DNA of 51,276 nucleotides, from assembly GCA_015487015.1 (NCBI GenBank), contig WFQP01000033.1:1-51276 (forward strand), in the 5' to 3' direction. The notes under the pieces are model-generated. The model saw only the letters and a program-made list of their open reading frames with translations, was not told the DNA's origin and did no database searches. This DNA is from Thiomicrorhabdus sp. (GTDB taxonomy: Bacteria > Pseudomonadota > Gammaproteobacteria > Thiomicrospirales > Thiomicrospiraceae). This document shows, one piece after another, positions 41,037-50,710 of this stretch. The position numbers were made by a program, and so were the translations under genes. The stretch's first letter is position 1. The number at the start of each line of letters is the position of its first letter.

Positions 41037-41902
41037 GATTTTTTAGACCTTTTTTTAGGTTGGCATTGCTGGCTGCATTTTATAGTTAAACGTTGCTTGG
41101 TTTCGAGGGCATAGGCGGTTAATTTCCCCCCCCATAAACAGCCCGTATCGGTTGAGTGAACTTGGTAGGCATCAATCTCACCCAGTGTCGACCAGTGCCC
41201 AAAAAAGATTTCATACGCTTTATTTTTTCGATTTGAAAATACAAACCAAGGTTCATAAGGAAAGGCTTCTTGGCGCTTTTGATCACTTTCAGGTGCCGAC
41301 TTTAATGAAAATTCGAGAGCTCCATTGGCATCACAATAGCGCATTCTTGTGAATGCATTCAAAATATAGCGTGCTCTATCCCAACCTGAAAGTGTCTCTT
41401 GCCACTCATTGGGTTGATTACCAAACAGATGGTTGACCAGTGCGTTTTTCCAGTCCTCACTTTGTAAAAGGGTCTCGACCTCTTTGGCATACCCCTGAGC
41501 TGCCTTAATGCTCCATTGAGGTGGAATGCCTGCATGTACCATGACGGTATTGTAAACAGGGTGCTTGACCATTAAGGGTTGTTTTCTTAGCCAGTCAATG
41601 AGTTCTTCGGCTTCTTCGGATTGCAATATCTCTTGGAGAGTATCGGACTTTGAGAGAAATTTGTCAAAGCCTGCGTAAGCGGCTAATAGATGTAGGTCAT
41701 GATTGCCTAAGACGATTTTGGCTTGACCCTGTTGTTCGAGTTGTTTCACAAAGTGTAAGCACTCTAATGATTTGGGACCTCGATTGACAATGTCCCCAGC
41801 AAACCACAAAAAATCCTGCTTGGGTTGATAGTCAATGTGTTTTAACAGGGCTTGAAGTTCATCGTAACAGCCTTGTAAATCGCCAATCACATAGGTAGTC
41901 AT
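41033..41902 (-). CDS. apaH: Symmetrical bis(5'-nucleosyl)-tetraphosphatase ApaH
   Basis: YVIGDLQGCYDELQALL, FAGDIVNRGP, VLGNHDLHLLA. Confidence 0.97.
   Translation of the reverse strand: MTTYVIGDLQGCYDELQALLKHIDYQPKQDFLWFAGDIVNRGPKSLECLHFVKQLEQQGQAKIVLGNHDLHLLAAYAGFDKFLSKSDTLQEILQSEEAEELIDWLRKQPLMVKHPVYNTVMVHAGIPPQWSIKAAQGYAKEVETLLQSEDWKNALVNHLFGNQPNEWQETLSGWDRARYILNAFTRMRYCDANGALEFSLKSAPESDQKRQEAFPYEPWFVFSNRKNKAYEIFFGHWSTLGEIDAYQVHSTDTGCLWGGKLTAYALETKQRLTIKCSQQCQPKKRSKKS
41126..41133 (-). repeat. G8 tract motif copy (ATGGGGGGGGAAATTAACC)
   Basis: Inside apaH. Confidence 0.75.
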
Positions 41903-41930
41903 TGTGTTTAACGCCTCAGTAAGAGTGAAG

Positions 41931-42782
41931 TTAAGAAGAGAATTTTCCGTGTTGAAAATAGAGGTTTGCCAGCTTCACAAAGCCTTCAACAGGAATGGTT
42001 TCTGCGCGGGTAGCTGGCTCAAGATCACAAGCTTCAATTTGTTCGACACTTAACCAACCTTTGAGGTTATTGCGAAGTGTTTTACGTTTTTGGCTAAACG
42101 ATTGCCTTACGATATCACGAAAGGCTTTGTCATCGTCGGCCACAAAAGGGAGCGTTGCGTGTGGAATTAAACGCACAATCGCAGACTCTACTTTAGGGGG
42201 GGGGGTAAAATTTTCTGGGCCAACGGTAAACAGCGATTCAGTTTGGCAGCTGTATTGCAACATCACACTTAAACGTCCGTAGGCTTTAATACCGGGCTGT
42301 GCTGTAATGCGATCCACCACCTCTTTTTGCAGCATAAAATGCATATCTTGAATACAGTGTGCGTAGGTCAGTAGGTGGAACATGAGTGGGCTTGAGATAT
42401 TGTAAGGTAGGTTACCTACGATTCTCAACGACTGTTTGTCGTTAGACTCGGTCTTTGAGAGCAGTGTACCGTAGTCAAATTTGAGTGCATCGGTGTGGTG
42501 TAGATTAAAAGCCGGTTTGGTTGCAAACTGAATTTTTAGAGGCGCAATTAGATCGTTATCAATCTCGATGATGTCTAGTTTTTTAACACGCTCAATTAGA
42601 GGGCGAGTTAAGGCGGCTTCACCCGGGCCAATCTCGACCATATGATCGTTTTCTTGGGGACGAATTGAGGCCACAATTTGATCAATGATTCGACCGTTGT
42701 TTAAAAAGTTTTGTCCAAACTGTTTTTTATGTTTATGAGTGCTTGGACGTCCTGAAGCATGTTTTGCTGTATATTTTGCCAT
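41931..42782 (-). CDS. ksgA: 16S rRNA dimethyladenosine transferase KsgA/RsmA
   Basis: KKQFGQNFLNN, VEIGPGEAALT, NLPYNISSPL, FTPPPKVESAIVRL. Confidence 0.97.
   Translation of the reverse strand: MAKYTAKHASGRPSTHKHKKQFGQNFLNNGRIIDQIVASIRPQENDHMVEIGPGEAALTRPLIERVKKLDIIEIDNDLIAPLKIQFATKPAFNLHHTDALKFDYGTLLSKTESNDKQSLRIVGNLPYNISSPLMFHLLTYAHCIQDMHFMLQKEVVDRITAQPGIKAYGRLSVMLQYSCQTESLFTVGPENFTPPPKVESAIVRLIPHATLPFVADDDKAFRDIVRQSFSQKRKTLRNNLKGWLSVEQIEACDLEPATRAETIPVEGFVKLANLYFQHGKFSS
42196..42205 (+). repeat. G10 tract motif copy (TAGGGGGGGGGGTAAAATTTTCTG)
   Basis: Inside ksgA (antisense to gene). Confidence 0.8.
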
Positions 42783-42793
42783 TCAGTGGTTCT

Positions 42794-43822
42794 CTAAGAG
42801 CTAGGAGGGGAGTAAGGGGGGGGTTGCGTCATTTCTTGTGCCACGCTTAGGGCGTATCGAAAACTTTGTGCATCGGCTTGACCCGTGCCAGCAAGCGATA
42901 AGGCGGTGCCATGATCGACTGAGGTGCGAACAAAAGGCAACCCTAATGTAACATTAACGGCATTACCAAAGCCCATGTGTTTTAAAACGGGTAAACCTTG
43001 ATCGTGATACATCGCCAGCACGGCATCGGCTCGCTTTAAATAGTTGGGGGTAAAAAGTGTGTCGGCAGGAAGAGGGCCTTCTAACGTCATGTTTGGTTTG
43101 AGTGTTTCCAATACTGGGCAAATTACATCAATCTCCTCTCGCCCCATGTGACCATCTTCTCCCGCATGGGGGTTTAAGCCTGCAACCAATATGGTTGGGT
43201 CTTTAATGCCAAACTGGTGTGTTAAGGCGTGATGCGTAATGTGCAAAACGTCGGTTAACAGGGTTGGTGTAATGGCTTTCGGCACATCCAATAGTGGCAG
43301 GTGTGTGGTCACCAGTGCCACTCTTAAGCCGGGGGTCGCCAGCATCATGACCACTTGTTGTGTGTGACTCTCCTCAGCCAACAGTTCGGTATGCCCTGTA
43401 AAAGGTAGGCCTGATTCGTTAATAATACCTTTATGAATTGGGCCAGTAATCATGGCAGAAAATTCATGGTTTAAACAGCCTTGAATGGCGGTTTTTAACA
43501 TGGTAATTACATAGTCCGCATTCTCTACACTGAGTTGACCTGCTTGAACGGGCACAGCTGTGTCAATGTGCAGTAAGGTAATTTGACCTTTTTGGCTTGG
43601 CTCGGGTGGTTGATTGGCTTGATACGTTTTAAAAGAGATCGATAATCCGAGCATCTTGGCGCGTTGAGTTAACAGGGCTTGGTCGGCGATAACCACCAGT
43701 TCCATCGGCCAATCGGATTGTGCCAGTTGTAAAACAAGGTCTGGACCAATTCCAGCGGGTTCACCCGATGTGATAACAAATCGTTGAATGATTACTGGTT
43801 GAGGAGGTGTGTGGTGTGTCAT
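42794..43822 (-). CDS. pdxA: 4-hydroxythreonine-4-phosphate dehydrogenase PdxA
   Basis: [49 protein letters not shown]. Confidence 0.97.
   Translation of the reverse strand: MTHHTPPQPVIIQRFVITSGEPAGIGPDLVLQLAQSDWPMELVVIADQALLTQRAKMLGLSISFKTYQANQPPEPSQKGQITLLHIDTAVPVQAGQLSVENADYVITMLKTAIQGCLNHEFSAMITGPIHKGIINESGLPFTGHTELLAEESHTQQVVMMLATPGLRVALVTTHLPLLDVPKAITPTLLTDVLHITHHALTHQFGIKDPTILVAGLNPHAGEDGHMGREEIDVICPVLETLKPNMTLEGPLPADTLFTPNYLKRADAVLAMYHDQGLPVLKHMGFGNAVNVTLGLPFVRTSVDHGTALSLAGTGQADAQSFRYALSVAQEMTQPPPYSPPSS
42816..42823 (+). repeat. G8 tract (AAGGGGGGGGTTGCGTC), weak 3' half
   Basis: Inside pdxA 3' end. Confidence 0.55.
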
Positions 43823-43833
43823 ATTAAGCCCGT

Positions 43834-45153
43834 TTATTCGTAATCATTGAGCTTAATTTCAATAAAGGCTTCATCTTTTAGACGCTGTAACCAGCGCTCA
43901 AACATCTCGCTGGCTTTACGCATACGAATTTCTTGCATCGCTTGTTGTTGTAAGTTTTCTGAGTTAAGCGGTGTATTTTTGATCGCCTCTAAAAACAGAA
44001 CCATCCAGCCTTGTTGTGTCGGAAGGGGTTCAAGGGCTTGGTTAGGCTGTAAGGTTTGCACTTTTTCTTGCAAAGCTTTGGGCAACTCCTTGAGTAAGCG
44101 CCAGCCTAAATCACTTTGTTGGTTTACCTCTTTAGGAATTTCAGGAAAGTGTGCCTTAAGCGCATTAAAGTCGTCGATGCTATGCAGTGAGGTAACCAGT
44201 TTAGATAGTTCTTTAGGTTTTTCTTGTTGCAGAGCGTTGTCACTGGGCAAAATAAAGCGGTGAAGGTGGTACGTTTGGGTACTGTTTGATGCGCCAGTCT
44301 CTTTTTTATCAATCAGTTTGACAATATGAAACCCGTTGGGACTTTGAATGACAGGGCTGATGTCACCCGGGGAAAGCCCCGCAATAGCTTCATTAAAAAA
44401 TGAAGGGATCTCGGAGGGCTTTAACCATCCTAGTTCGCCGCCTTTTAAGGCGTTGTTTCCATCTGAGTATTGAACGGCTAATTGGCGAAAGTCTTCCCCT
44501 GCTTCTAGGCGTTGATGAATTTGTTGTGCTTTCTCTAAGGCTGTTTGACGTTGTTGTGGCGTGGGTGAATTGGGTAGTTCAATTAATATATGTCCAAGCT
44601 GTAAGGACTCCTGAATGTTTTTAAGTGCTTGGCGGTTGATAAGGTTTTTAATTTCAGACTCTGATACCTGTGTTTGGCTCAGAATTTCGGCCTCACGTAC
44701 TTTTTGAATGGTGGCTTGGGTTTTAATTTGGTTACGTAACGCATTAAACCCATTTGGGTTTTCAAGGTTTAAACGTTTTCTAAGGGCGATTACACTCATA
44801 TCATTTTGTGTAGCAATTTTTTCAAGTTGTTCTGTGATCTGTTCATCAGAAATTTCAATGCCAAGCTGCTTCGCGCGTTCCAGTTGCAGTTTTTCTAAAA
44901 TAAGTGAATCCAATACTTTTTGTTGCAAAATATCGGCACTGGGCATTGGGATTCCCTGACTGGCCAACGCTTGCTGTTGAGAAAGCATGTGTTCATTCAA
45001 TTCACTTTTTAAAATAACGTCATTGTTGACTACGGCCACGATGCGATCAATTAAGGTATCGGCTTGTACGGCGAGCGGCCATGAGAACATGAAAAAACAT
45101 GCGAAGAGTAGTTTGGATAAAAGCTGTTTCATAGTCTGTGTCATCGTATTCAT
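43834..45153 (-). CDS. surA: Periplasmic chaperone/PPIase SurA
   Basis: SurA_N region [18 protein letters not shown], parvulin domain. Confidence 0.96.
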   Translation of the reverse strand: MNTMTQTMKQLLSKLLFACFFMFSWPLAVQADTLIDRIVAVVNNDVILKSELNEHMLSQQQALASQGIPMPSADILQQKVLDSLILEKLQLERAKQLGIEISDEQITEQLEKIATQNDMSVIALRKRLNLENPNGFNALRNQIKTQATIQKVREAEILSQTQVSESEIKNLINRQALKNIQESLQLGHILIELPNSPTPQQRQTALEKAQQIHQRLEAGEDFRQLAVQYSDGNNALKGGELGWLKPSEIPSFFNEAIAGLSPGDISPVIQSPNGFHIVKLIDKKETGASNSTQTYHLHRFILPSDNALQQEKPKELSKLVTSLHSIDDFNALKAHFPEIPKEVNQQSDLGWRLLKELPKALQEKVQTLQPNQALEPLPTQQGWMVLFLEAIKNTPLNSENLQQQAMQEIRMRKASEMFERWLQRLKDEAFIEIKLNDYE

Positions 45154-45186
45154 TTTTTAATCGTATGCCTGTTTGAACCGTATTTT

Positions 45187-47568
45187 TTAAAATTTTAATT
45201 TTTTAGCTAAGTCTTTCTTAAAGGCTTGATTTGAGCTGCTTAAGCCCTTTAACTCAAATTGCAGTTTGAATTCGTCATTATACAAGCCATTATCAAGTTG
45301 TGTACGCTCTGTCATAAATTCAATGGCCCAGCAACAGGCGTCGTACCGTAACCCAAGGTTACCTTGGTAGAGTTGTTCATTATACAGGTCATAATTGAGA
45401 TAAACGCCAACTTGCCAGTTTTGCGCTAATTGGGTATAGCCCCCCATGCTTAAAGTCTCTTTTTGAGCGTCGGTGTCATTATTAGATAGGGCATAGTTAG
45501 CCAGTAGTGTGCCATATTGTGGTGAACGGTATTTGAGTCGGCTATTGGCATGCAATAAATTGTGTTTTTGTTGAGTAAATTGCAGGGTGGATGAAACATT
45601 GAGCGCGCCGACATTGAGTCCCAATTTTAAAAAGATATCAGAGCTTGAGTTGGTTTGAGGGTTGGTGCTGGTTAAGCCAACACGGCGGTCTTCAAAATAA
45701 ACAATTTGTCCTACGCCCGCATCCATCACTTGGCGACCATTTGAGTTTAAAAATCGAGTGGTTAAGGCAGTGGTGACTTGATTGGCATCGCCAATACGAT
45801 CAGAGCCACTAAAGCGATTAATCGCAAATAAGTTACTGAACGCAAGGCTTCGATTACCAGTATCAAACAAGGGAATATTGTCTTGGTTTTGATAAGGGGT
45901 GTATAGATATTGCATTTCAGGTTCGAGGGTTTGTGTATATGTTTTCCCAAAAAAAGTGATGGGGCGTTCAAAAATTAAGCCACCTTTTAAGGCAAATTGT
46001 GGCACAAACAGACTGTGTGAGGTTGCACCGGTTGTGTTGCCGGCATTGTCCTGCATTTGATACATCGTTTGATTGCCGACCACTGTGGCTTTAACAAAAC
46101 CATAAGATTGGTTGAGCTGATATTCAATCGAGGGGTTGATGTTAAAGCGTAACGCTTCAGGCTTGGTAGTAGATGAAATAGGAAGTACAAAGTCGGTCAT
46201 ACTGCTTTGAATATTAAAGCTGAAATCATCGACTTGATGACGATAGCGTAATCCTACTTCAGGGCGTTTCTCATAGTTTAATGGTGCATTTCTCAGGCGC
46301 AGATAGCTGGATGCTTGCACATAAGTTTGTAAGTTGTCTTTTTGATAATTGAGTTTAAGGTTTCTGGGGATCTGTGTGACCGTTTTATATTGAGACTGTA
46401 CGGGAATATCAGCGTAAAAGTTTTCATCGGAGGCTTCGTGCCACACAATGCTGCTGGTAAGTCCTTCTCCCCAGTTTTGTCTGGCATTGAGGCTGGCACG
46501 CCAGCGATGGGTGATTTTTTGATCATAAGTGACATTGCCTGCAGAATCGGCCGTACTGAGCCCCTCTTTTGAGGTGAGCTGATCTTGAATGGAGGATAGA
46601 TCCAGTTTGAGTGAGTGTGTTCGGTCGAGGTAACGAAACTCATTATCCAAAATTACGCCGCGTTTATCGATCGGAATCACCGTTAAGGTGCTGTCCATAT
46701 TGGGTGCAAGATTGAAAAAATAGGGAATTTTAATAAACTGCAAAAGGTCTTTTTGAGTGACGGACTTAATGCTCCCCAGTGAGGCAAATAAAAAGCCACT
46801 CGCTCGGTTAGCTAAACTGTATGCAAAATAGGGGGTGTACAGAACAGGGATATCTTTAATTAACAGTCGGGCATTACGAGCCACCACCTGCTCAGTCTGT
46901 TGATTGATTTCAACCTCATCAAATTTCAGCTGCCAAGTGAGCGACTGTTCAGGCGATTGTGTGCAGGCTGTAAGCGTGGCTTGATTCAGCGTGGTTTTAG
47001 AAGACTGTTGCTCTAATAAAATTTGACTGGCTTGACCATACATACGGCTGGGCAGAATTTGATAGCGAGCCTCTTTAAGTTTTGAGGTCTGTTCTATTTC
47101 ACTCATATCCACTTGGTTGGCCATGAGCAATATATCGGGTTGATGAATTTCAACATGCCCTTTAAATTGAGCCGTTTGTTGGGCTTTATCAAATAGCATT
47201 TGATCACTGAGTACCACCAAATTGGGCTGGGTAAATTTAGCCTCCCCTTTAAATAGGTAGCGATTAGGCGAGGGTTGCTCCAGTTGGTTGGCTTCAAGCT
47301 GTTTAACGGATGGATTTAAGTTAACTATTACCGCTTTGTTTTTTGAGAAGGTTTGTGGCGAGAGCTGTAAAGGGGCAATGAGAGGCGGTGCACAAGGGGG
47401 GGAAGCAATTTGAGGGGGCGGATTGGTCTTCATCGCCATGCTTTGCAGCGAGAATCCGGTTAATAACACTGCACCCACAGTTTGAAAACACCATGAGAGG
47501 GGGGGGGAGAAATTTAAAAAGAGTGATTTAAATTGTAGCGCAACGTTTGACATCAAGAGGATAATCAT
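45187..47568 (-). CDS. lptD: LPS assembly protein LptD
   Basis: OstA-like N domain plus long beta-barrel; upstream of surA. Confidence 0.95.
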   Translation of the reverse strand: MIILLMSNVALQFKSLFLNFSPPLSWCFQTVGAVLLTGFSLQSMAMKTNPPPQIASPPCAPPLIAPLQLSPQTFSKNKAVIVNLNPSVKQLEANQLEQPSPNRYLFKGEAKFTQPNLVVLSDQMLFDKAQQTAQFKGHVEIHQPDILLMANQVDMSEIEQTSKLKEARYQILPSRMYGQASQILLEQQSSKTTLNQATLTACTQSPEQSLTWQLKFDEVEINQQTEQVVARNARLLIKDIPVLYTPYFAYSLANRASGFLFASLGSIKSVTQKDLLQFIKIPYFFNLAPNMDSTLTVIPIDKRGVILDNEFRYLDRTHSLKLDLSSIQDQLTSKEGLSTADSAGNVTYDQKITHRWRASLNARQNWGEGLTSSIVWHEASDENFYADIPVQSQYKTVTQIPRNLKLNYQKDNLQTYVQASSYLRLRNAPLNYEKRPEVGLRYRHQVDDFSFNIQSSMTDFVLPISSTTKPEALRFNINPSIEYQLNQSYGFVKATVVGNQTMYQMQDNAGNTTGATSHSLFVPQFALKGGLIFERPITFFGKTYTQTLEPEMQYLYTPYQNQDNIPLFDTGNRSLAFSNLFAINRFSGSDRIGDANQVTTALTTRFLNSNGRQVMDAGVGQIVYFEDRRVGLTSTNPQTNSSSDIFLKLGLNVGALNVSSTLQFTQQKHNLLHANSRLKYRSPQYGTLLANYALSNNDTDAQKETLSMGGYTQLAQNWQVGVYLNYDLYNEQLYQGNLGLRYDACCWAIEFMTERTQLDNGLYNDEFKLQFELKGLSSSNQAFKKDLAKKLKF
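47396..47402 (+). repeat. G7 tract motif copy (AAGGGGGGGAAGCAATTTG)
   Basis: Inside lptD 5' region. Confidence 0.65.
47499..47507 (+). repeat. G9 tract motif copy (GAGGGGGGGGGAGAAATTTAAA)
   Basis: Inside lptD 5' region. Confidence 0.8.
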
Positions 47569-47610
47569 TAATTATTCATGGATTGCTTATTTTAACCGAG
47601 TATTCTTGAA

Positions 47611-48672
47611 ATGACTGAAAGATTTGAAACGATGTTGAGCTGGGTCTCTCAGCTGCCGATGTTTGCCCAACAAAAAATTTCCCCCCCCTTGCCAGCCTCC
47701 AATGATGCCAGCTTTCGACGCTACTTTCGGATTCAAACGACCCTCGAAGAGAGGCGAGAAGAAGGGGGGGGAGAAAAATATTGTGATCAAACATCGTATA
47801 TTATTATGGATGCCCCCGTTGAGTTTGAAGATTGTCGTCCGTTTATTCGTATTTCGCAACAGTTGGCGAAGATGGGATTACAGGTGCCTGAAGTGTTGGC
47901 TCAAAACCTTGAACAAGGGTTTTTATTATTAACCGATTTGGGGGATGTAACCTATTTATCCGCACTGGCTACGGCCACAGAACAGGAAGCGGATGCGCTG
48001 TATCAACAGGCGTTAACCGCTTTGGTAACTTTGCAAAGCAAGGGGCAAAAGCTGGCGAACAACTTACCAGAGTACGATGCACCGTTATTGGAGACAGAGA
48101 TGAACCTGTTTTCAGACTGGTTATTGGGATCGCACTTAAATCTCTCGTTAAATAAGATTGAAAATCAGCAGTGGCAATCGGTTAAAACACATTTACAGCA
48201 CTCGGCCTTGGCACAACCTCAGGTGTATGTGCATCGTGATTACCACAGTCGTAATTTAATGGTGAATACCAGCAGTTCCCCCGGTATTTTAGATTTTCAA
48301 GACGCAGTTCAAGGCCCTTTAACCTACGATGCAGTCTCGCTGTTGCGAGACTGTTATATTGCTTGGCCAGTCGAGCAGGTGACCGAATGGCAACGCGCTT
48401 ATTTTTTACAGTTGTGTACTCAAAACCTGATACGAAAAGATGAGTGGATCGCGTTTCAAAAATCGATGGATTTAATGGGTATTCAACGTCACTTAAAAGC
48501 CAGTGGTATTTTTGCACGCTTAAACCACCGAGATGGTAAAGAGGGGTATTTAAACGACATTCCGCTTACCCTTGATTACATCGTACAAGTGGGAGCGAAC
48601 TATTCTGACATGACGGATTTAGTGCGGCTAATTGAAAACAGAGTGCTGCCCAGCTTGGAAAACCTAAAATGA
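47611..48672 (+). CDS. amgK: Aminoglycoside phosphotransferase-family sugar kinase (AmgK-like)
   Basis: NDASFRRYFRIQ, YVHRDYHSRNLMV, ILDFQDAVQGPLTYD; followed by murU. Confidence 0.9.
   Translation: MTERFETMLSWVSQLPMFAQQKISPPLPASNDASFRRYFRIQTTLEERREEGGGEKYCDQTSYIIMDAPVEFEDCRPFIRISQQLAKMGLQVPEVLAQNLEQGFLLLTDLGDVTYLSALATATEQEADALYQQALTALVTLQSKGQKLANNLPEYDAPLLETEMNLFSDWLLGSHLNLSLNKIENQQWQSVKTHLQHSALAQPQVYVHRDYHSRNLMVNTSSSPGILDFQDAVQGPLTYDAVSLLRDCYIAWPVEQVTEWQRAYFLQLCTQNLIRKDEWIAFQKSMDLMGIQRHLKASGIFARLNHRDGKEGYLNDIPLTLDYIVQVGANYSDMTDLVRLIENRVLPSLENLK
47681..47688 (-). repeat. G8 tract motif copy (CAAGGGGGGGGAAATTTTTTG)
   Basis: Inside amgK 5' region. Confidence 0.8.
47764..47771 (+). repeat. 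G8 tract motif copy (AAGGGGGGGGAGAAAAATATT)
   Basis: Inside amgK, inverted relative to 47681. Confidence 0.8.
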
Positions 48673-49382
48673 AAGCACCTATAAAACCCTCTCCTGTGAA
48701 GGCGATGATTTTAGCCGCAGGGCGTGGCAATCGTTTACGTCCCTTAACCGATACGTTGCCCAAACCGTTGATTCCCGTGTGTGGCAAACCTTTGATTGAA
48801 TACCATATTGAAAAATTGGCCGCTATCGGCATTACCGAAATTGTAATCAATCATGCTTGGTTAGGAGGTGTACTGGAGGAGCAGTTGGGCACAGGTGAAC
48901 GCTGGGGGATTAACATTCACTACTCACCAGAACCCGAAGGGGGACTGGAAACCGCAGGGGGGATTATTAAGGCACTTCCTTTACTGGGGGATGCCCCGTT
49001 TTTGGTGGTTAATGGTGATGTCTATTGTGACTTTCCATTTGAAACCTTATTGAATCAAGCACAAAAAATGATGGAAGACCCCGCCTGTTTAGCCCATCTG
49101 ATTTTAGTACCTAGCCCTGCGCACAATCAAACGGGAGATTTTGGGTTGACGGAAGATCAGTACGTGATGGAGATGGGGCATGACACCTTTGCAGGGTTAA
49201 GCGTTTTATCGCCCGATCTGTTTAAACATCGCCCCGTTGAATTTCTGAAATTGGCGCCTATTTTAAGAGAAACGATGCAACAAAAGCAAGTCTCAGGTGC
49301 TCTGTATACAGGGTATTGGTCCGATGTGGGAACGGTTGAACGTTTAGATGAAACACAACAGCAGTTAGGCTGTATAGAATGA
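48669..49382 (+). CDS. murU: N-acetylmuramate-1-phosphate uridylyltransferase-like nucleotidyltransferase
   Basis: MILAAGRGNRLRPLTDTLPKPLIPV. Confidence 0.9.
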   Translation: MKAPIKPSPVKAMILAAGRGNRLRPLTDTLPKPLIPVCGKPLIEYHIEKLAAIGITEIVINHAWLGGVLEEQLGTGERWGINIHYSPEPEGGLETAGGIIKALPLLGDAPFLVVNGDVYCDFPFETLLNQAQKMMEDPACLAHLILVPSPAHNQTGDFGLTEDQYVMEMGHDTFAGLSVLSPDLFKHRPVEFLKLAPILRETMQQKQVSGALYTGYWSDVGTVERLDETQQQLGCIE

Positions 49383-49441
49383 GTTTTTTAGGCGTATAAT
49401 GAAAGAAAGAGAGATGATTTTTTTACCTAAAGGAGGGCATT

Positions 49442-49708
49442 ATGAGCCATAAACACAAAGTAATTTTAGAAAAAGTATTTGCACACCCAATCGCCACCAA
49501 TTTGGATTGGAAAAAGCTGTCTCATGCCTTAGAGCACTATGGGGCAGAGATTGATTTATCTAAAAACAATCATGCTAAAGTAAAGATGAATGACATTGAA
49601 ATTTCATTAAGCCTTCCGCATCACGGGCATGAAATTTCAGATAAATCGGAAGTGACTCGATTGAGGCATTTTTTAGAGCAAGTAGAGCTGACACCAGACC
49701 AGCTATAA
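49442..49708 (+). CDS. Small HicA-like protein
   Basis: VILEKVFAHPIATNLDWKKLSHALEHYGAEID..VKMNDIEISLSLPHHG..LRHFLEQ; no HicB partner adjacent. Confidence 0.5.
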   Translation: MSHKHKVILEKVFAHPIATNLDWKKLSHALEHYGAEIDLSKNNHAKVKMNDIEISLSLPHHGHEISDKSEVTRLRHFLEQVELTPDQL

Positions 49709-49719
49709 TGGATGTAAAG

Positions 49720-49745
49720 AGGGGCTTTTTAGCCCCTTTTTTTTT
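49720..49745 (+). terminator. Terminator after the HicA-like gene
   Basis: AGGGGCT-TTTT-AGCCCCT stem followed by a T-run. Confidence 0.85.
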
Positions 49746-50649
49746 GCAGCCACCAGCCAAATAACCCGCCTGAAAAAAACATCAAAATAGAGTAAGTCAC
49801 CGCAGGAATCATCATGGCTTCATTGCCTATCAGAGTGCCTGCGACCACCAGTGCCAAGGTGCCGTTTTGAATGCCCACTTCAAAGCCAATGGAGGTTGCT
49901 TGAGGCTGAGACAGTTTCGTCCACTTTGCCAGTTGATAGCCCATGAACAGTGCGCTGACATTAAGAAAAAGTGTCGCCAGCCCGGCTTGAGCAAAGAACG
50001 TCCCCATTTGATTTATATTTTTGAGTACGATGAGCGCAATAATCAGCGCTAAAAAGAGTACTGAAAACCACTTTAGGGCTTGTTCTATTTTTTGTGCCAT
50101 ACGCTCCCAGCGAGAAAGCACCCACATGCCTAAAGCAACAGGCAGCAGTGTAATAATAAAAAGCTGTAATATGGTTGGAATAATAGGTAGTGTAAAAGAG
50201 GCACCGTCTCCCATAAAATAGATCATACTGAATGCAACCATTATTGGAAGGGTAAAGGGAGTAATTAAGCTGGTTACTGCCGTTAAGCTAATGGATAAAG
50301 AGACATCCCCTTTGGCTAAATAGGTGAATAGGTTGGAGGTTGCCCCGCCGGGTGCCAGTGCGATAATCATCAAACCAACCGCTATTTCAGCGGGTAATGA
50401 AAATAAAGTCGCAATTAAAAATGCCAGCAGTGGCAGTAACATCATTTGTGCAAACATACCAACAGCAACCGCTTTAGGGGCTTGTAGGACAGCTTGGAAA
50501 TGCACTATTTTTAAAGAGAGTCCCATGCCAAACATAATGATAAACAGCGAGGCGGGAAGAATCACTTGGGTTAATAGATCAGGAGACATGTTCAACTTCC
50601 ATAGGGTAATAATGGCAGGTAGTATAAAGGGATTTTGAAAAGCAGGCAT
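49729..50649 (-). CDS. Bile acid:sodium symporter (BASS) family transporter
   Basis: MFGMGLSLKIVHFQ, LAPGGATSNLFTYLAKGDVSLS, SIGFEVGIQNGTLALVV. Confidence 0.93.
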   Translation of the reverse strand: MPAFQNPFILPAIITLWKLNMSPDLLTQVILPASLFIIMFGMGLSLKIVHFQAVLQAPKAVAVGMFAQMMLLPLLAFLIATLFSLPAEIAVGLMIIALAPGGATSNLFTYLAKGDVSLSISLTAVTSLITPFTLPIMVAFSMIYFMGDGASFTLPIIPTILQLFIITLLPVALGMWVLSRWERMAQKIEQALKWFSVLFLALIIALIVLKNINQMGTFFAQAGLATLFLNVSALFMGYQLAKWTKLSQPQATSIGFEVGIQNGTLALVVAGTLIGNEAMMIPAVTYSILMFFSGGLFGWWLQKKRG

Positions 50650-50652
50650 AAA

Positions 50653-50674
50653 AAAAGCGTCAAAAGACGCTTTT
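50653..50674 (-). terminator. Terminator downstream of the PEP-CTERM gene
   Basis: AAAAGCGTC-AAAA-GACGCTTTT stem, T-run on minus strand. Confidence 0.8.
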
Positions 50675-50710
50675 AAGGGCTATGGTGTTTTTTTTATCTG
50701 TTTAGCTTAA

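Noticed and set aside
44400-47932. Many other short antisense or out-of-frame ORFs in the supplied track (also elsewhere, e.g. 699..1034, 15419..15757, 22178..22483, 25507..25818, 36020..36496, 43847..44263)
   Set aside because: All overlap confidently identified genes in another frame and lack family features.
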